From Tissierella sp. MB52-C2 (GTDB lineage: Bacteria > Bacillota > Clostridia > Tissierellales > Tissierellaceae): DNA of 64,000 bases. Both the position numbers and the translations under genes were made by a program. Where the stretch lies: the NCBI RefSeq assembly GCF_030931715.1, contig NZ_CP133261.1, positions 1,116,001-1,180,000 on the forward strand, given 5' to 3'. Below, piece after piece: positions 1-8,491 of the stretch. Positions within the stretch are counted from its first letter, which is position 1. Every line of letters begins with the position of its first letter. The notes under the pieces are model-generated. The model made no database searches and had not been told where the DNA came from. It was given only the letters and a program-made list of their open reading frames with translations.

Positions 1-527
1 GTTAATACTGGAGAATATTTAGTTGTATTAGTAGTTGGAGATAAAGTTTTTCCAGGAAAGAAAAACTTTGTAAAAGAACTTACTAAAAAACATCCAGATA
101 TTATATCTATTATTTTAAATGTGAATAATAGAAGGACTTCAGTAGTTTTAGGGGTTGAATTAAACCCTGATTCTGTTAGGAATGCTATACAAAATAGTAA
201 AATAAACAACATGGAAAATGTGTCTTTTATAAATGAAGATGCAGGAGAATACATGGTAAAAAGAGCTAGTAAAGGAGAAAGTGTGGACCTAGTAATAATT
301 GATCCACCAAGAGAAGGTAGTGATGAAGACTTCTTATCATCATTAGTAAAACTTTAACCTAAAAAATTGTTTACATCTCTTGCAACCCAGAAACACAAAA
401 AAATTTAGATTATTTATTAAAACTTAATTATAAAGTAAGAGAAATTCAACCAGTAGATATGTTTCCGATGACTGTGCATGTTGAAATAGTATGTCTACTT
501 GAACATATCAAAAGCGTTGAAAAATGA
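1..527 (+). pseudogene. 23S rRNA (uracil-5)-methyltransferase remnant (RlmD/RumA type)
   Basis: Frame 1 is open from the window edge and reads the central part of a RumA-type SAM-dependent rRNA methyltransferase. At about 150 it jumps in frame from NNRRTSVVLG to GVELNPDSV. The stretch of about 70 residues that normally holds the SAM-binding start is missing there. The motif IIDPPREG (about 298-318) is the conserved Asp-Pro-Pro loop. A stop at 355-357 and a frame change follow, and then the family's C-terminus continues as [11 protein letters not shown] (the catalytic Cys region), QPVDMFP and HVEIVCLL, ending at the TGA 525-527. So the gene has an internal deletion and a frameshift and is dead. 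Its C-terminal HVExxxLL motif is the one that recurs in the short remnants further along. Confidence 0.85.
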
Positions 528-694
528 GAGTTTAGAATAAATTAAAACAATTGAAACCTATGTAACTATTGAGTATATAAAAAATATGTTGATAAATTCA
601 GAAGGTATTTGATAGAAAGACGTTTTAAAAGAGCATTGTGTGACAAGCGGTGAGATTATACTCGTGCTATCCTAATATATAGGGAGGTGCTAAT

Positions 695-2047
695 ATGCAT
701 GCATGGGAAGCAATTCAGAGTTCCTTGAACTATATTGAAGATCATTTAACAGAAAATATAAAGATAGAAACACTCGCAAAGGTGGCGGCATTATCACCAT
801 ATTATTTTCAGCGCCTGTTTGGGCGTTTGGTAAAAAAACCCGTAAATGAATATGTGAGGCTGCGTAGGCTAGCAAGAGCTTCAGAAGCTCTTAAAAGTAA
901 AGAAAAACGAATTATTGATGTGGCACTTGATTACGGATTTTCAGACCATGCAAACTTTACGCGTGCGTTTAAAGATGCATATGGCATCACGCCGGATGAA
1001 TATCGTACATCTCCTGTTATACTCAATCATTTCATCATGCCCGATCTGCTATTGAACTATGTTATGGTTGATGAAAATGTACCATTGATTGCTGATGGTA
1101 TTTTGGTTGAAGTGATACGCAGAAAACTGGATGAACCGCGTATATTTATTGGAATTGAAGGCGAAGTGCCCGAGACTGAATTAACAGGAGGCAAAGCTAC
1201 CGGTATCGCTACTGCCGGGATTATATGGGATGAATTCCACCGTCGGAAATCTAACATTATGAATTTACTGCCGGAGGGCAATGAAGTTGGAATTCTCTAT
1301 ATGGGAGACGCCAGAGAAGGCTGCTGTACATATATGACCGGAGCAGAAGCCGCTGGAAATCCACAAGTCGAGGGATATGCTTCTTATACACTCCCACAAG
1401 GGGAATATGCTGTTTGCTGCTTTGAGGCGGAGAACTTTACAGAACTTATTGGTTCTGCGATTTTTAAAGCATCCACCTTTATGGGTAACTGGATGAAAAA
1501 TCACGGTTTGACTTGCGGTAATTTTGCTGCCGAGATGTATTATGATACAAATTCTGATGCAAGCTATATGGAGCTATGGCTGCCGTTAAGTTCGTCACAG
1601 AAGATGATGAAAATGAAAAAAACATGGGATAAAACCAATGGAGCACAAAAGCCGTCATTGGCAGCAGTCAGTGAATATGTGAAAAACCCTTTGTTTGAAC
1701 AGTTGTGCAAATATTTGGAGACAGAATATCAGAGCAAGCCCGTGTTGGAATATAGCAGATGCTCCATGCAGTATGGATGGAATGTGAAGTATAAAAAGGC
1801 AGGACGTACCCTATGTACACTATATCCAATGGAGGGATACTTTATTGCCCTCATTGTCATTGGTGAACGTGAGCAGACAGAAACCGAATTGATGCTTCCT
1901 TTTTTCACAGAGTATTTGCAGCAACTGTATCACGAAACAAAAACAGGTATGGGTCAGAAGTGGCTCATGATTAACGTGACGGATGACGCAGTGCTGGAGG
2001 ATGTTAAGCAATGTATCGCCATTAGAAGAGGTAAAAAAAAGAAATAA
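695..2047 (+). CDS. AraC-family regulator with GyrI-like and DUF3788-like C-terminal domains
   Basis: A 450-residue protein preceded by a GGGAGGTG ribosome site. Residues 1-110 are a two-helix-turn-helix AraC/XylS DNA-binding domain (IETLAKVAALSPYYFQRLF and FSDHANFTRAFKDAYGITP are the two recognition units). Residues of about 130-300 look like the GyrI-like/SoxS-Rob C-terminal ligand-binding domain. The last 120 residues (from about KPSLAAVSEYV) look like DUF3788. The DNA-binding domain is N-terminal, as in Rob-like regulators, so it probably senses a small hydrophobic compound. The next gene encodes a second stand-alone GyrI-like protein 16 bases downstream, so the two are probably co-transcribed. 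Its base composition is less AT-rich than most of the window, which suggests a different origin. Confidence 0.85.
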   Translation: MHAWEAIQSSLNYIEDHLTENIKIETLAKVAALSPYYFQRLFGRLVKKPVNEYVRLRRLARASEALKSKEKRIIDVALDYGFSDHANFTRAFKDAYGITPDEYRTSPVILNHFIMPDLLLNYVMVDENVPLIADGILVEVIRRKLDEPRIFIGIEGEVPETELTGGKATGIATAGIIWDEFHRRKSNIMNLLPEGNEVGILYMGDAREGCCTYMTGAEAAGNPQVEGYASYTLPQGEYAVCCFEAENFTELIGSAIFKASTFMGNWMKNHGLTCGNFAAEMYYDTNSDASYMELWLPLSSSQKMMKMKKTWDKTNGAQKPSLAAVSEYVKNPLFEQLCKYLETEYQSKPVLEYSRCSMQYGWNVKYKKAGRTLCTLYPMEGYFIALIVIGEREQTETELMLPFFTEYLQQLYHETKTGMGQKWLMINVTDDAVLEDVKQCIAIRRGKKKK

Positions 2048-2063
2048 TCTGGAGGTAATGGGA

Positions 2064-2525
2064 ATGGCAATAATATCAAAAATTAGTTTATTCGAGCAAC
2101 CGGAGCAGCATGTCCTATCTATCCGCACCACTATCAATTTCAATGATTATCAGAATACTGCCGAGCATGTCTATAAGAAAATTATGGAGTATACAGCATT
2201 TAATGGTCTGTTGCTTTCCGGTGGTCCTTTTGTATGCTACCATAATGCTGATTTGGAAAACCTTGATGTTGAAATGGGTTTTCCAGTAGCTAAACCAGTA
2301 TCGGGAAATAATGATATCGCTGGATATACAATTCCGGTTCAAAAAGCGGTTTCAGGTATCTTCTTAGGCGCTTATGAAGATACTGATCCACTGATGATTG
2401 AAATTATGCAGTGGATAATAGAGCATGGCTATGAACAGCAAGGAAAGATTTACAATTATTATTTGAATGATGATAATCGCAATACGAGTGAACTGCTTAC
2501 ACAAATTGTTGTACCGATAAAATAG
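2064..2525 (+). CDS. Stand-alone GyrI-like small-molecule-binding protein
   Basis: 153 residues from the ATG at 2064. This start is preferred over the upstream in-frame starts because GGAGGT at 2051-2056 is correctly spaced only for it. The sequence (FEQPEQHVLSIRTTINF near the start, YEDTDPLMIEIMQWIIEHGY in the second half) matches the GyrI-like/bacterial transcription activator effector-binding fold without a DNA-binding part. It follows the AraC-type gene closely and probably forms one operon with it. It could be a decoy or accessory sensor. The ligand cannot be named. Confidence 0.75.
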   Translation: MAIISKISLFEQPEQHVLSIRTTINFNDYQNTAEHVYKKIMEYTAFNGLLLSGGPFVCYHNADLENLDVEMGFPVAKPVSGNNDIAGYTIPVQKAVSGIFLGAYEDTDPLMIEIMQWIIEHGYEQQGKIYNYYLNDDNRNTSELLTQIVVPIK

Positions 2526-2570
2526 GTTTGACTCCTTTAAAAGCTTCTACTGTTTATAAATTAGACGTAA

Positions 2571-2665
2571 TTTACCCCGCAGCCAAGGGGCTAACAGCTT
2601 CAAACGTCATCATTTTTACCCACTCAAGGCATGTGGAGACGGTCGTGTTGATAGAGGAAGGATAG
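2571..2665 (+). other. Integration-site remnant 1 (methyltransferase-like C-terminus)
   Basis: This stretch has the layout shared by several short remnants in this window: CCAAGGGG, then about 20 bases, then a run that reads in frame as THSRHVETVVLIEEG and a stop. The HVExVVL motif matches the C-terminal HVEIVCLL of the broken methyltransferase at the window start. It lies just upstream of a large serine recombinase fragment, as expected for an old attachment site. Confidence 0.55.
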
Positions 2666-2767
2666 GTTGAAATAGCTAGGTTGAGAAGGCTTCAAGTGAA
2701 TATGTAGGTGTGTTTTATGTTCCTTAAGTTAGTTTTAGGGAACATTTTTACTTAGTGGGGGTCTATT

Positions 2768-3352
2768 GTGTACGTAAAAATGGAACTGTTTGGGCAAAAG
2801 GTGTATTATGTAAAGGAAAGACATCCTGCAATTATAGATAAGAAAATTTGGGAAGCAGTCCAGCTTGAAATGAAAAAAAAAGACTATATGGAGAGACATA
2901 GGGTTAGACAACTTGATTTTATAAGGGTAGAGGACAATCCATTTACAGGAAGAGTTAGTGGCAGTGTTTTGGGAAGAAAGACTTGGAACTCAACAGATGG
3001 AGGACTTAAACGGAGAGTTTGGCAGTGCAACAGGAAATACGAGAAGAAGGGTGAAGTAAGGTGTAGAAATAAGCATATTGATGAAGATGTTTTATATAAA
3101 GCAATTATTAGTAGCTTTAATGTCTTAGTGGAAAATAAGGAATATTTTATAGAAAAGTGGAAAGCTGAAGATGGAGACGAGCTTAAAAAGTATAGAGTAA
3201 ATGAATTTATTGAAATTATTGAAGATGGAATAGTAATTGAAGAATTTGATATAGATTTATATTTTAAGATGATTGAGAAAATGGTAGTATTTGAAGATAG
3301 GGTAATAGTTGGATTCCTTAATGGAGCAGAGGTTGAGTGCACAATTCAATAG
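2768..3352 (+). pseudogene. Large serine recombinase, C-terminal fragment
   Basis: The 194 residues correspond to the middle and C-terminal part of a TndX/TnpX-type large serine recombinase. They comprise the recombinase domain start (YYVKERHPAIIDKKIWEAV), the zinc beta-ribbon (WQCNRKYEKKGEVRCRNKHI) and the downstream domain (VLVENKEYF ... FLNGAEVECTI). The N-terminal catalytic resolvase domain with its active serine, about 300 residues, is absent. The second half of the zinc ribbon keeps its Cys pair, but the first pair seems replaced (NPFTGRVSGSVLG). It is therefore inactive. It is the tail of an element that probably inserted at the methyltransferase-type site nearby. Confidence 0.85.
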
Positions 3353-3697
3353 GGTGGAGATAAGACAGAAGGCAGTTGGGATTTGAAGGTATAGTCCTAA
3401 TTGACCTCTTTCTGGTAATTAATTGAAGAAACATAATGAATTAATTATGAGTATAATATATAATAAAATAAAGTGAATCTTCTTATTATTTTTTAACAAT
3501 AGGTTATTCGATATTTATTTAAATAAGGGTAGTAGAGATAACAATTATAGGAGAATATTCTCGAACCTTAAATCAGGAAACTAGGTATAGCTAGAGGTAT
3601 TACCCACATAATGGTTGGAAATATAGGAGTTAGGCGCAATATCATCTTTGGTTTGTAGGGTGGGCCAAGGAGGTCAAGTAAGGAAGGAATAAGCTTT
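3353..3697. other. Non-coding gap after the recombinase fragment
   Basis: No coding potential is seen in this AT-rich 345-base gap. The last 15 bases carry the AAGGAAGGA ribosome site of the next short ORF. Confidence 0.5.
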
Positions 3698-3955
3698 ATG
3701 TCATTTTCTATAGAAGTACATTTTGATGAGAAGAGTAATTTGATTATAAGAAACATGTGGAAAAAATTAATAGAAAGAGATATATCAGACTATATTGATC
3801 AATATGGAGGTTTTCCACATATTGCATTAGCAGTATTTAATGATATTGATATTTCAGATATGGAGAGATTAATAGATAAAGTTGTTGAAAATGAAAGTAT
3901 GTTTACTATAAAAATATCTAGTTTAGGAATTTTCTCATCAAATGAAAGTGAATAG
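3698..3955 (+). pseudogene. 2'-5' RNA ligase family protein, truncated
   Basis: 85 residues starting at an ATG with an upstream AAGGAAGGA. The pattern MSFSIEVHFDEKSN, the single FPHIALAVFND block (the first H-x-[ST/A]-like catalytic motif) and SSLGIF fit the N-terminal half of the LigT/2'-5' RNA ligase (2H phosphoesterase) superfamily. Such proteins are normally about 170 residues with two H-x-T/S motifs. Only the first is present here, so this is a truncated copy that is probably non-functional. Confidence 0.6.
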
Positions 3956-4272
3956 TTAAGCCAAATATAACATAGGAATATTATACCTATGTCGTATTAT
4001 ATACCTTATTTGGTGTATTACCGACAGGTGTCGGAGATTTATAAGTTAGATGAAATTCTTTCAGACAGGGTCAAAGTATTCATTTTATTTAACAATATAA
4101 TTTGATAAAGGTAAATTTGGGGTTTATATTACACGCAAGTTAAATTAACTACTTGCGATAAGATGAAGCGTACTATAAGTAGCCGTGGTTTTTTCTATAA
4201 ATATGAGACAAATTTTATATTCTTATTTGAATTGTCTCAAATAAGAAATTTATGAACTTTTTGGGGGATAAA
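3956..4272. other. Gap with several small hairpins
   Basis: No gene is seen. Several inverted repeats are visible: ACATAGG/CCTATGT (3971-3993), CCGACA/TGTCGG near 4021-4034, CGCAAGT/ACTTGCG near 4134-4156, and TGAGACAA/TTGTCTCA at 4204-4239. The last lies just upstream of the acetyltransferase start and has a long 20-base loop. They do not form a recognisable riboswitch or T-box. Confidence 0.4.
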
Positions 4273-5097
4273 ATGAGGTATATAGAGGATGAAAATTTTA
4301 AATATAAAGATGAACTGATAAAAGAATTAAGAACTTACAATTTGAAACATACTGGTGAAAAAGACTCATCAACTGAATATTTTTATGCTGTTGATAGTGG
4401 AAAACTGGTTGGAAGTGTATATACAAATTATTCTTGGGATTGGGTAAGTATTGGTAGTATATTTTATGAGAATATTGATGTTTTAAAAAAGTTGATTTCA
4501 GAGGTTAGTCATTATTATAAAAATAAAGCAATAGGCATGAAATTATATACAGAAGTTGAATCTAGGGTAGAAGATTTTAAGTCTATTGGTTTTGATATTG
4601 GAGGAATTACAGAGATAACACCAAGAATAAATAGATATTCTTATTTGAAGAATATTGATTTTGATATAAAAAGTAATTCTCAGACAGAAGTTATAGTTAT
4701 GACTGAAAAAATAGATAAATATAATTCTATTTTATTAAATCGAATAGAGAGATTTAATAGGGATAATAATATTTATCCAATGGAAGAAAGAAATATAATG
4801 TTTGTTGCATTAGATTATGATAAATTTGTTGGAGGCGTTCATGGGACCATTACTGAAGATTCAATGTATATAGGTTGGCTTGTAGTTGATGAAGAATATA
4901 AAGGAAATGGAATTGGTAAAAATCTTATGTGTAAAATAGAGGAAAAAGCAAAAGAGCTAAATGTCTATAGTATTAATTTAGGTACAGTAGAGTTTCAAGC
5001 AGTAAAATTCTATGAAAAATTAGGATACAAGATAGTTTTTGTAAAAGAGAATGATCCAAGAGGCTATAAATCATATAGTATGGTGAAAAAAATATAA
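4273..5097 (+). CDS. GNAT-family acetyltransferase (double GNAT domain)
   Basis: 274 residues from the ATG at 4273. A GGGGGA ribosome site at 4263-4268 favours it over the upstream in-frame ATG at 4252. The C-terminal half carries the acetyl-CoA-binding motif of GNAT enzymes (GWLVVDEEYKGNGIGKNL, with the GNGIGK pyrophosphate loop) and the closing FYEKLGYKIV block. The N-terminal half looks like a degenerate second GNAT domain (VSHYYKNKAIGMKLYTEVE). It probably transfers acetyl groups to an amine; the substrate is unknown. A Doc toxin scrap directly overlaps its stop codon. Confidence 0.8.
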   Translation: MRYIEDENFKYKDELIKELRTYNLKHTGEKDSSTEYFYAVDSGKLVGSVYTNYSWDWVSIGSIFYENIDVLKKLISEVSHYYKNKAIGMKLYTEVESRVEDFKSIGFDIGGITEITPRINRYSYLKNIDFDIKSNSQTEVIVMTEKIDKYNSILLNRIERFNRDNNIYPMEERNIMFVALDYDKFVGGVHGTITEDSMYIGWLVVDEEYKGNGIGKNLMCKIEEKAKELNVYSINLGTVEFQAVKFYEKLGYKIVFVKENDPRGYKSYSMVKKI

Positions 5098-5231
5098 TTG
5101 ATTTAGAAATTAATGATGGTGAGTACATTTATAAAACAATTAAAGTAAAAGCAGCAAAATTAGGTTACTTTTTAGTAAAGAACCATTCTTTTATAGATGG
5201 AAATAAGAAAATTGGGAGGAACAGTCAATGA
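5097..5231 (+). pseudogene. Doc/Fic toxin fragment
   Basis: Beginning on the last base of the acetyltransferase stop, one frame stays open for 44 codons. It reads AAKLGYFLVKNHSFIDGNKK, the conserved Fic/Doc signature around the catalytic His and the HxFxDGNKR motif of death-on-curing kinases. There is no start codon, and both the N-terminal part and the C-terminus after IGRNSQ are missing. It is a remnant of a toxin-antitoxin gene. Confidence 0.7.
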
Positions 5232-5285
5232 TAATGATTTGCTAAACTGGATAATAAATCATAGTTAAACTTATAAGTACACGAT

Positions 5286-5378
5286 TCCACCAAGGGGATA
5301 CTATCTCCCTACGACATCTTTATTGACCTCTCAAGGCACGTGGAATCCATAATCCTGTTGCAAAAGAAAAATAGATAA
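5286..5378 (+). other. Integration-site remnant 2 (methyltransferase-like C-terminus)
   Basis: CCACCAAGGGGATACTATC is followed by a frame reading YDIFIDLSRHVESIILLQ and a stop at 5376-5378. It aligns closely with the remnants at 7.65 kb and 31.75 kb and, in the HVExxxLL part, with the end of the methyltransferase at 527. No upstream coding part is present. Confidence 0.6.
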
Positions 5379-5510
5379 ATATAATAGAAGAAAAATGAAT
5401 AGAAATGTATTAGAATTGAGGACTTAGGTGAAAACTTTCAAGTCCTTTTTTAATAGAAAAATACATGGATTCCTACTTAGAGACGCAGCTTTGATTTTAT
5501 CAACAAGAAC

Positions 5511-5568
5511 TTGACTAATGAGTCAATTCAACATATAGTATACTTATAGGGATTGACCAGTGAGTCAA
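5511..5568 (+). promoter_or_regulatory. Promoter and twin operator for the TetR/PaaK-like operon
   Basis: A -35 TTGACT (5511-5516) and a -10 TATAGT (5534-5539) are 17 bases apart. A perfect palindrome, TTGACTAATGAGTCAA (5511-5526), covers the -35. A second, near-perfect copy, TTGACCAGTGAGTCAA (5553-5568), lies around and just after the expected transcription start, 42 bases downstream. This arrangement points to autorepression by the TetR protein encoded immediately downstream. Confidence 0.8.
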
Positions 5569-5581
5569 TATGGAGGTATCT

Positions 5582-6226
5582 ATGGCGAGAGAGGTATTTA
5601 AAAAACTAGCAGAGGATAAGAAAAATACTATTATTAAAAGTGGAATATGTGAGTTTTCAAAAAAATCATATTCAGAAGCAAGTACAGATATAATAACTAG
5701 AAATTGTGGTATATCGAAAGGTATACTATTTTACTATTTCGGAAGTAAAAAAGAATTCTATTTTTATTGTTTGGAGAAGGCTCTGGAACGGCTTATTACA
5801 GAACTGCCAGAGCTGGAAGTAAATGATTTTTATGGGATCATATTCTCATTTATAGAAGAGAAATTCAACCTTTGCCGTGAATTTCCAGAAGAGATGCGGA
5901 TTGTAAACATGGCAGCACGAGAGACGAATAGTCAGATTTCTGAGCGAAGGAATGAAGTACTCGCAAAGTATATGATAAAGGGTAAGGAAAAATCGGCAAA
6001 GGTAATGGGCAAGGCAGTGGCAGCGCTTAATTTAAAAGAAGAAGCTAATACTGAGAAAGTAACAGCGGCTTTTACCCTTTATATTGGGGCAATCATTAAC
6101 AAATATTTAGAAATTTACAAAGAGATGCCAGGTCAGTTTTTTAAACAGTCAGAAGAAATAAAAGCAGAGATAAGAGCGTGTATGGATTTTATGTTATATG
6201 GTGTGGTGAAGGAGGAATCAGAATGA
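5582..6226 (+). CDS. TetR-family transcriptional regulator
   Basis: 214 residues from the ATG at 5582; GGAGG at 5572-5576 decides this start. The N-terminal HTH is classic TetR (SEASTDIITRNCGISKGILFYYFGSKKEFY, residues about 25-55), followed by an all-helical ligand-binding domain. The gene overlaps the next gene by four bases (ATGA), so both form one operon behind two palindromic operators. It probably represses its own operon and releases it on binding an acyl-type ligand; the last point is inferred from the neighbouring adenylating enzyme. Confidence 0.9.
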   Translation: MAREVFKKLAEDKKNTIIKSGICEFSKKSYSEASTDIITRNCGISKGILFYYFGSKKEFYFYCLEKALERLITELPELEVNDFYGIIFSFIEEKFNLCREFPEEMRIVNMAARETNSQISERRNEVLAKYMIKGKEKSAKVMGKAVAALNLKEEANTEKVTAAFTLYIGAIINKYLEIYKEMPGQFFKQSEEIKAEIRACMDFMLYGVVKEESE

Positions 6227-7587
6227 AGAAAATTGGTATTTTTGAAGCTATGATATTATGCAGGAAATATAAAAAAATGAATGAAGCAGAAAAGGTAAAA
6301 ATACAAAAGAAACGACTTCATAAGATTGTAAGTTATGCAAGACAGAACAGCCCATATTACAAAGAGCTTTATAATAATATTGGTGATGAGTTCGAACTTT
6401 CTGAACTGCCACCAACAAATAAAAAGGAGTTAATGTCACATTTCGACGATTGGTCAACAGACCGTTCAATAAAACTTTCAGATATCAATGAATTTATGAA
6501 AGATCTTGACAATATTGGACGCAAATTCAACGAAGATTATCTTGTATTTACTACGAGTGGATCTACGGGCGATCCATTAGTAATGCTTTGTGATAGAAAC
6601 ACTAATAATATAATGGGTGGAATTAGTACAACAAGAGCTTTCGCCAGAAAACAAGACTTGAAAGCATTTTTGAAGGCTGGAAAAAAAACAATTGGAGTAT
6701 TTGCAACAGGTGGTTTCTATCTGGGAAATAGTTCAGTACGTTCAAGATTACTTGCGATGCCTTGGAAGAAAAAGCAGATGGATGTAACGAGTGCGCTGTT
6801 GCCAATATCACAGATAGTAGATGAACTGAATGCCTTTCAGCCTGCAATGCTTGGTGGGTATCCAACCATTTTGGAGCTCCTTATAGATGAACAGAAATGT
6901 GGGCGCCTTCGTATTAATCCTGTAATTATTATGACAGGTGGAGAGTATTTAAGTAATCATTTGCGTGAAAGACTCTCAGAAGTATTTCAATGTTATGTCC
7001 AGACGAATTATTCTTGTACCGAAGGAGGAACAATTGCGTGTGAATGTACAGAACAACATTTCCATATCAATGACGATTGGGTGATTATTGAGCCTGTTGA
7101 TAAGGATAATAAACCAGTTCCCAATGGTGTACAGTCTGATAAAATTCTACTTACGAATTTATATAATTATACACAGCCATTCATCCGGTATGAGGTTACT
7201 GATCGAGTGGTAATTCATCATGAACCTTGTGTATGTGGCAATGGATCTCCCTGGTTAACTATCGAGGGGCGTGTTGATGATATTGTCACGTTCTTGGAAG
7301 ATGGTAAAGAAATAAAAATTGCTCCACTTGCCATATATGCAATATTAAAAGAAATCCATGAAATTCAAAGATTTCAGATCGTGGCTTATAAGGATAATAA
7401 AATAGAATTAAGAATTAATCCTATCTACGGACATAGTAAAGAAGAAGTATTTGAATATGCCTGCAGCGCTTTAAGGAAGTTCCTTGCTTCCCATGGTATT
7501 CATCATGTAGAGATTTCTCTATCTACGGAGGAGCCAAAGCAGCATCCTAAAAGTGGTAAGTTTAAACATGTGATTAATGCTGGATGA
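6223..7587 (+). CDS. PaaK/CapK-like adenylate-forming enzyme
   Basis: 454 residues from the ATG at 6223, with GGAGG just upstream; the gene overlaps the TetR stop. It belongs to the phenylacetate-CoA ligase-like branch of the ANL superfamily. TSGSTGDP (about residue 110) is the ATP-binding P-loop, YSCTEGG lies near the middle, and the C-terminal block with GRVDDIV and a late lysine (HPKSGKFKHV) forms the mobile domain. It should activate a carboxylic acid as the acyl-adenylate, with or without CoA transfer. The acid is unknown. It is co-transcribed with the TetR regulator and stands alone otherwise, so its product may be the inducer. Confidence 0.85.
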   Translation: MKKIGIFEAMILCRKYKKMNEAEKVKIQKKRLHKIVSYARQNSPYYKELYNNIGDEFELSELPPTNKKELMSHFDDWSTDRSIKLSDINEFMKDLDNIGRKFNEDYLVFTTSGSTGDPLVMLCDRNTNNIMGGISTTRAFARKQDLKAFLKAGKKTIGVFATGGFYLGNSSVRSRLLAMPWKKKQMDVTSALLPISQIVDELNAFQPAMLGGYPTILELLIDEQKCGRLRINPVIIMTGGEYLSNHLRERLSEVFQCYVQTNYSCTEGGTIACECTEQHFHINDDWVIIEPVDKDNKPVPNGVQSDKILLTNLYNYTQPFIRYEVTDRVVIHHEPCVCGNGSPWLTIEGRVDDIVTFLEDGKEIKIAPLAIYAILKEIHEIQRFQIVAYKDNKIELRINPIYGHSKEEVFEYACSALRKFLASHGIHHVEISLSTEEPKQHPKSGKFKHVINAG

Positions 7588-7649
7588 AAACAGGCAATAA
7601 ACAGCTTTTCAGTACCAATTGTGACAGGATAATAAAAAGATACACATTT

Positions 7650-7727
7650 GCCACCAAGGGGATAATATCAACCTACGACATCATTATTGTCACCTCAAAG
7701 CACGTTGAGAGTATAATTTTGATGACG
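7650..7727 (+). other. Integration-site remnant 3 (methyltransferase-like C-terminus)
   Basis: GCCACCAAGGGGATAATATC followed by a frame reading YDIIIVTSKHVESIILMT. It is the third copy of the same remnant and is followed by a conserved two-hairpin sequence. The sequence between the ligase and this point (7588-7649) holds nothing recognisable. Confidence 0.6.
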
Positions 7728-7754
7728 TATTATGGTAATATGGAGAAAAAATAG

Positions 7755-7840
7755 AGCTTAACCACAACATGTAGTGGTTTGAGAACGAAATTTGGGTCAA
7801 AAATCAGTGGAAAAATACCGTTTTTTGACCCTTAAAAATA
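7755..7840 (+). repeat. Two-hairpin repeat, copy 1
   Basis: A palindrome around CCACAACATGTAGTGG (7762-7777) is followed 16 bases later by a long inverted repeat, GGGTCAAAAA...TTTTTTGACCC (7794-7831), with an imperfect inner stem. About 85 bases align with a second copy at 42787-42866, where the long stem is perfect. It is not obviously a terminator, because the long stem is followed by TTAAAAATAG rather than a T-run. It may be a structured end of a mobile element. Confidence 0.65.
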
Positions 7841-7896
7841 GGGTAATATGGTGTATGAAGCTTGGAAAATAGAATGCAAGAGGGAGGTGTTAGTAA

Positions 7897-8475
7897 ATGT
7901 ATAATATAGAAAAGGTACTTGAATTGCTTAATATATGGTCATCCAAAGAATTTTCAAATAAGGAATCAAATATATGTCTTTTCCCAGAATGTGCAGATAG
8001 TTCAATAGCTTCTCATTATATTTCAGAAAAAAGAGTGCTAAAAAAAATATCTGTAGATAACCATGTATATTATTATTCTCATAAAATGGATTTTCAAAAA
8101 ATAGGAACAAAAAAGGTATCTGTATTTAGTGGATTTTGTAACAAGCATGACTCAGAAATATTTGATGCAATTGATAATTATGATTATATACCTGGAAATA
8201 AAGAGCAAGAATTTTTATTTTTCTATAGAGCTTATTGTAAATCATATAAATCGAAGTTCGTGTTGGTCAATAGTTATAGAAAGTTAATAGGCTATATTAA
8301 AGAAAATAAACTAACTGAAATTAATTCTTACTTTGAAAAGATAACTATTTCAGAGAAGCAAAGAATAAAACTGTTAAAGTATTTTGAAAAAGAATTAAAT
8401 GATGAAAAAGCCATATTAGATGATTTGAGTAAAATTAAGGATACTATAGAATTTGGACTGAACCCGATTAGGTAG
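7897..8475 (+). CDS. HNH-like hypothetical protein, 3' end replaced by an IS
   Basis: 192 residues with a GGGAGGTG site upstream. The N-terminus contains CLFPECADSSIASHYIS and FCNKHDSEIF, a pattern of Cys-x4-Cys, Ser-His and Cys-x2-His that resembles the zinc/HNH-type fold seen in some phage-defence and hypothetical proteins. The assignment to a function is weak. The last seven codons lie inside the left end of an IS3-family element, so the original C-terminus has probably been lost. It starts just after the two-hairpin repeat. Confidence 0.45.
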   Translation: MYNIEKVLELLNIWSSKEFSNKESNICLFPECADSSIASHYISEKRVLKKISVDNHVYYYSHKMDFQKIGTKKVSVFSGFCNKHDSEIFDAIDNYDYIPGNKEQEFLFFYRAYCKSYKSKFVLVNSYRKLIGYIKENKLTEINSYFEKITISEKQRIKLLKYFEKELNDEKAILDDLSKIKDTIEFGLNPIR

Positions 8476-8491
8476 ACACGACAAATAGTCT

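Noticed and set aside
2884-3342. Long minus-strand frame opposite the recombinase fragment
   Set aside because: The plus frame has a clear recombinase match; the minus frame is Ser/Thr-rich noise from its antisense.
3956-4272. Possible T-box or riboswitch before the acetyltransferase
   Set aside because: Several hairpins exist, but no T-box sequence, specifier loop or terminator T-run is seen.
7760-7777. Palindrome resembling an NrdR box (CCACAATATATAGTGG in the second copy)
   Set aside because: NrdR sites occur as pairs before ribonucleotide reductase genes; none is here, and the palindrome belongs to a larger repeat.
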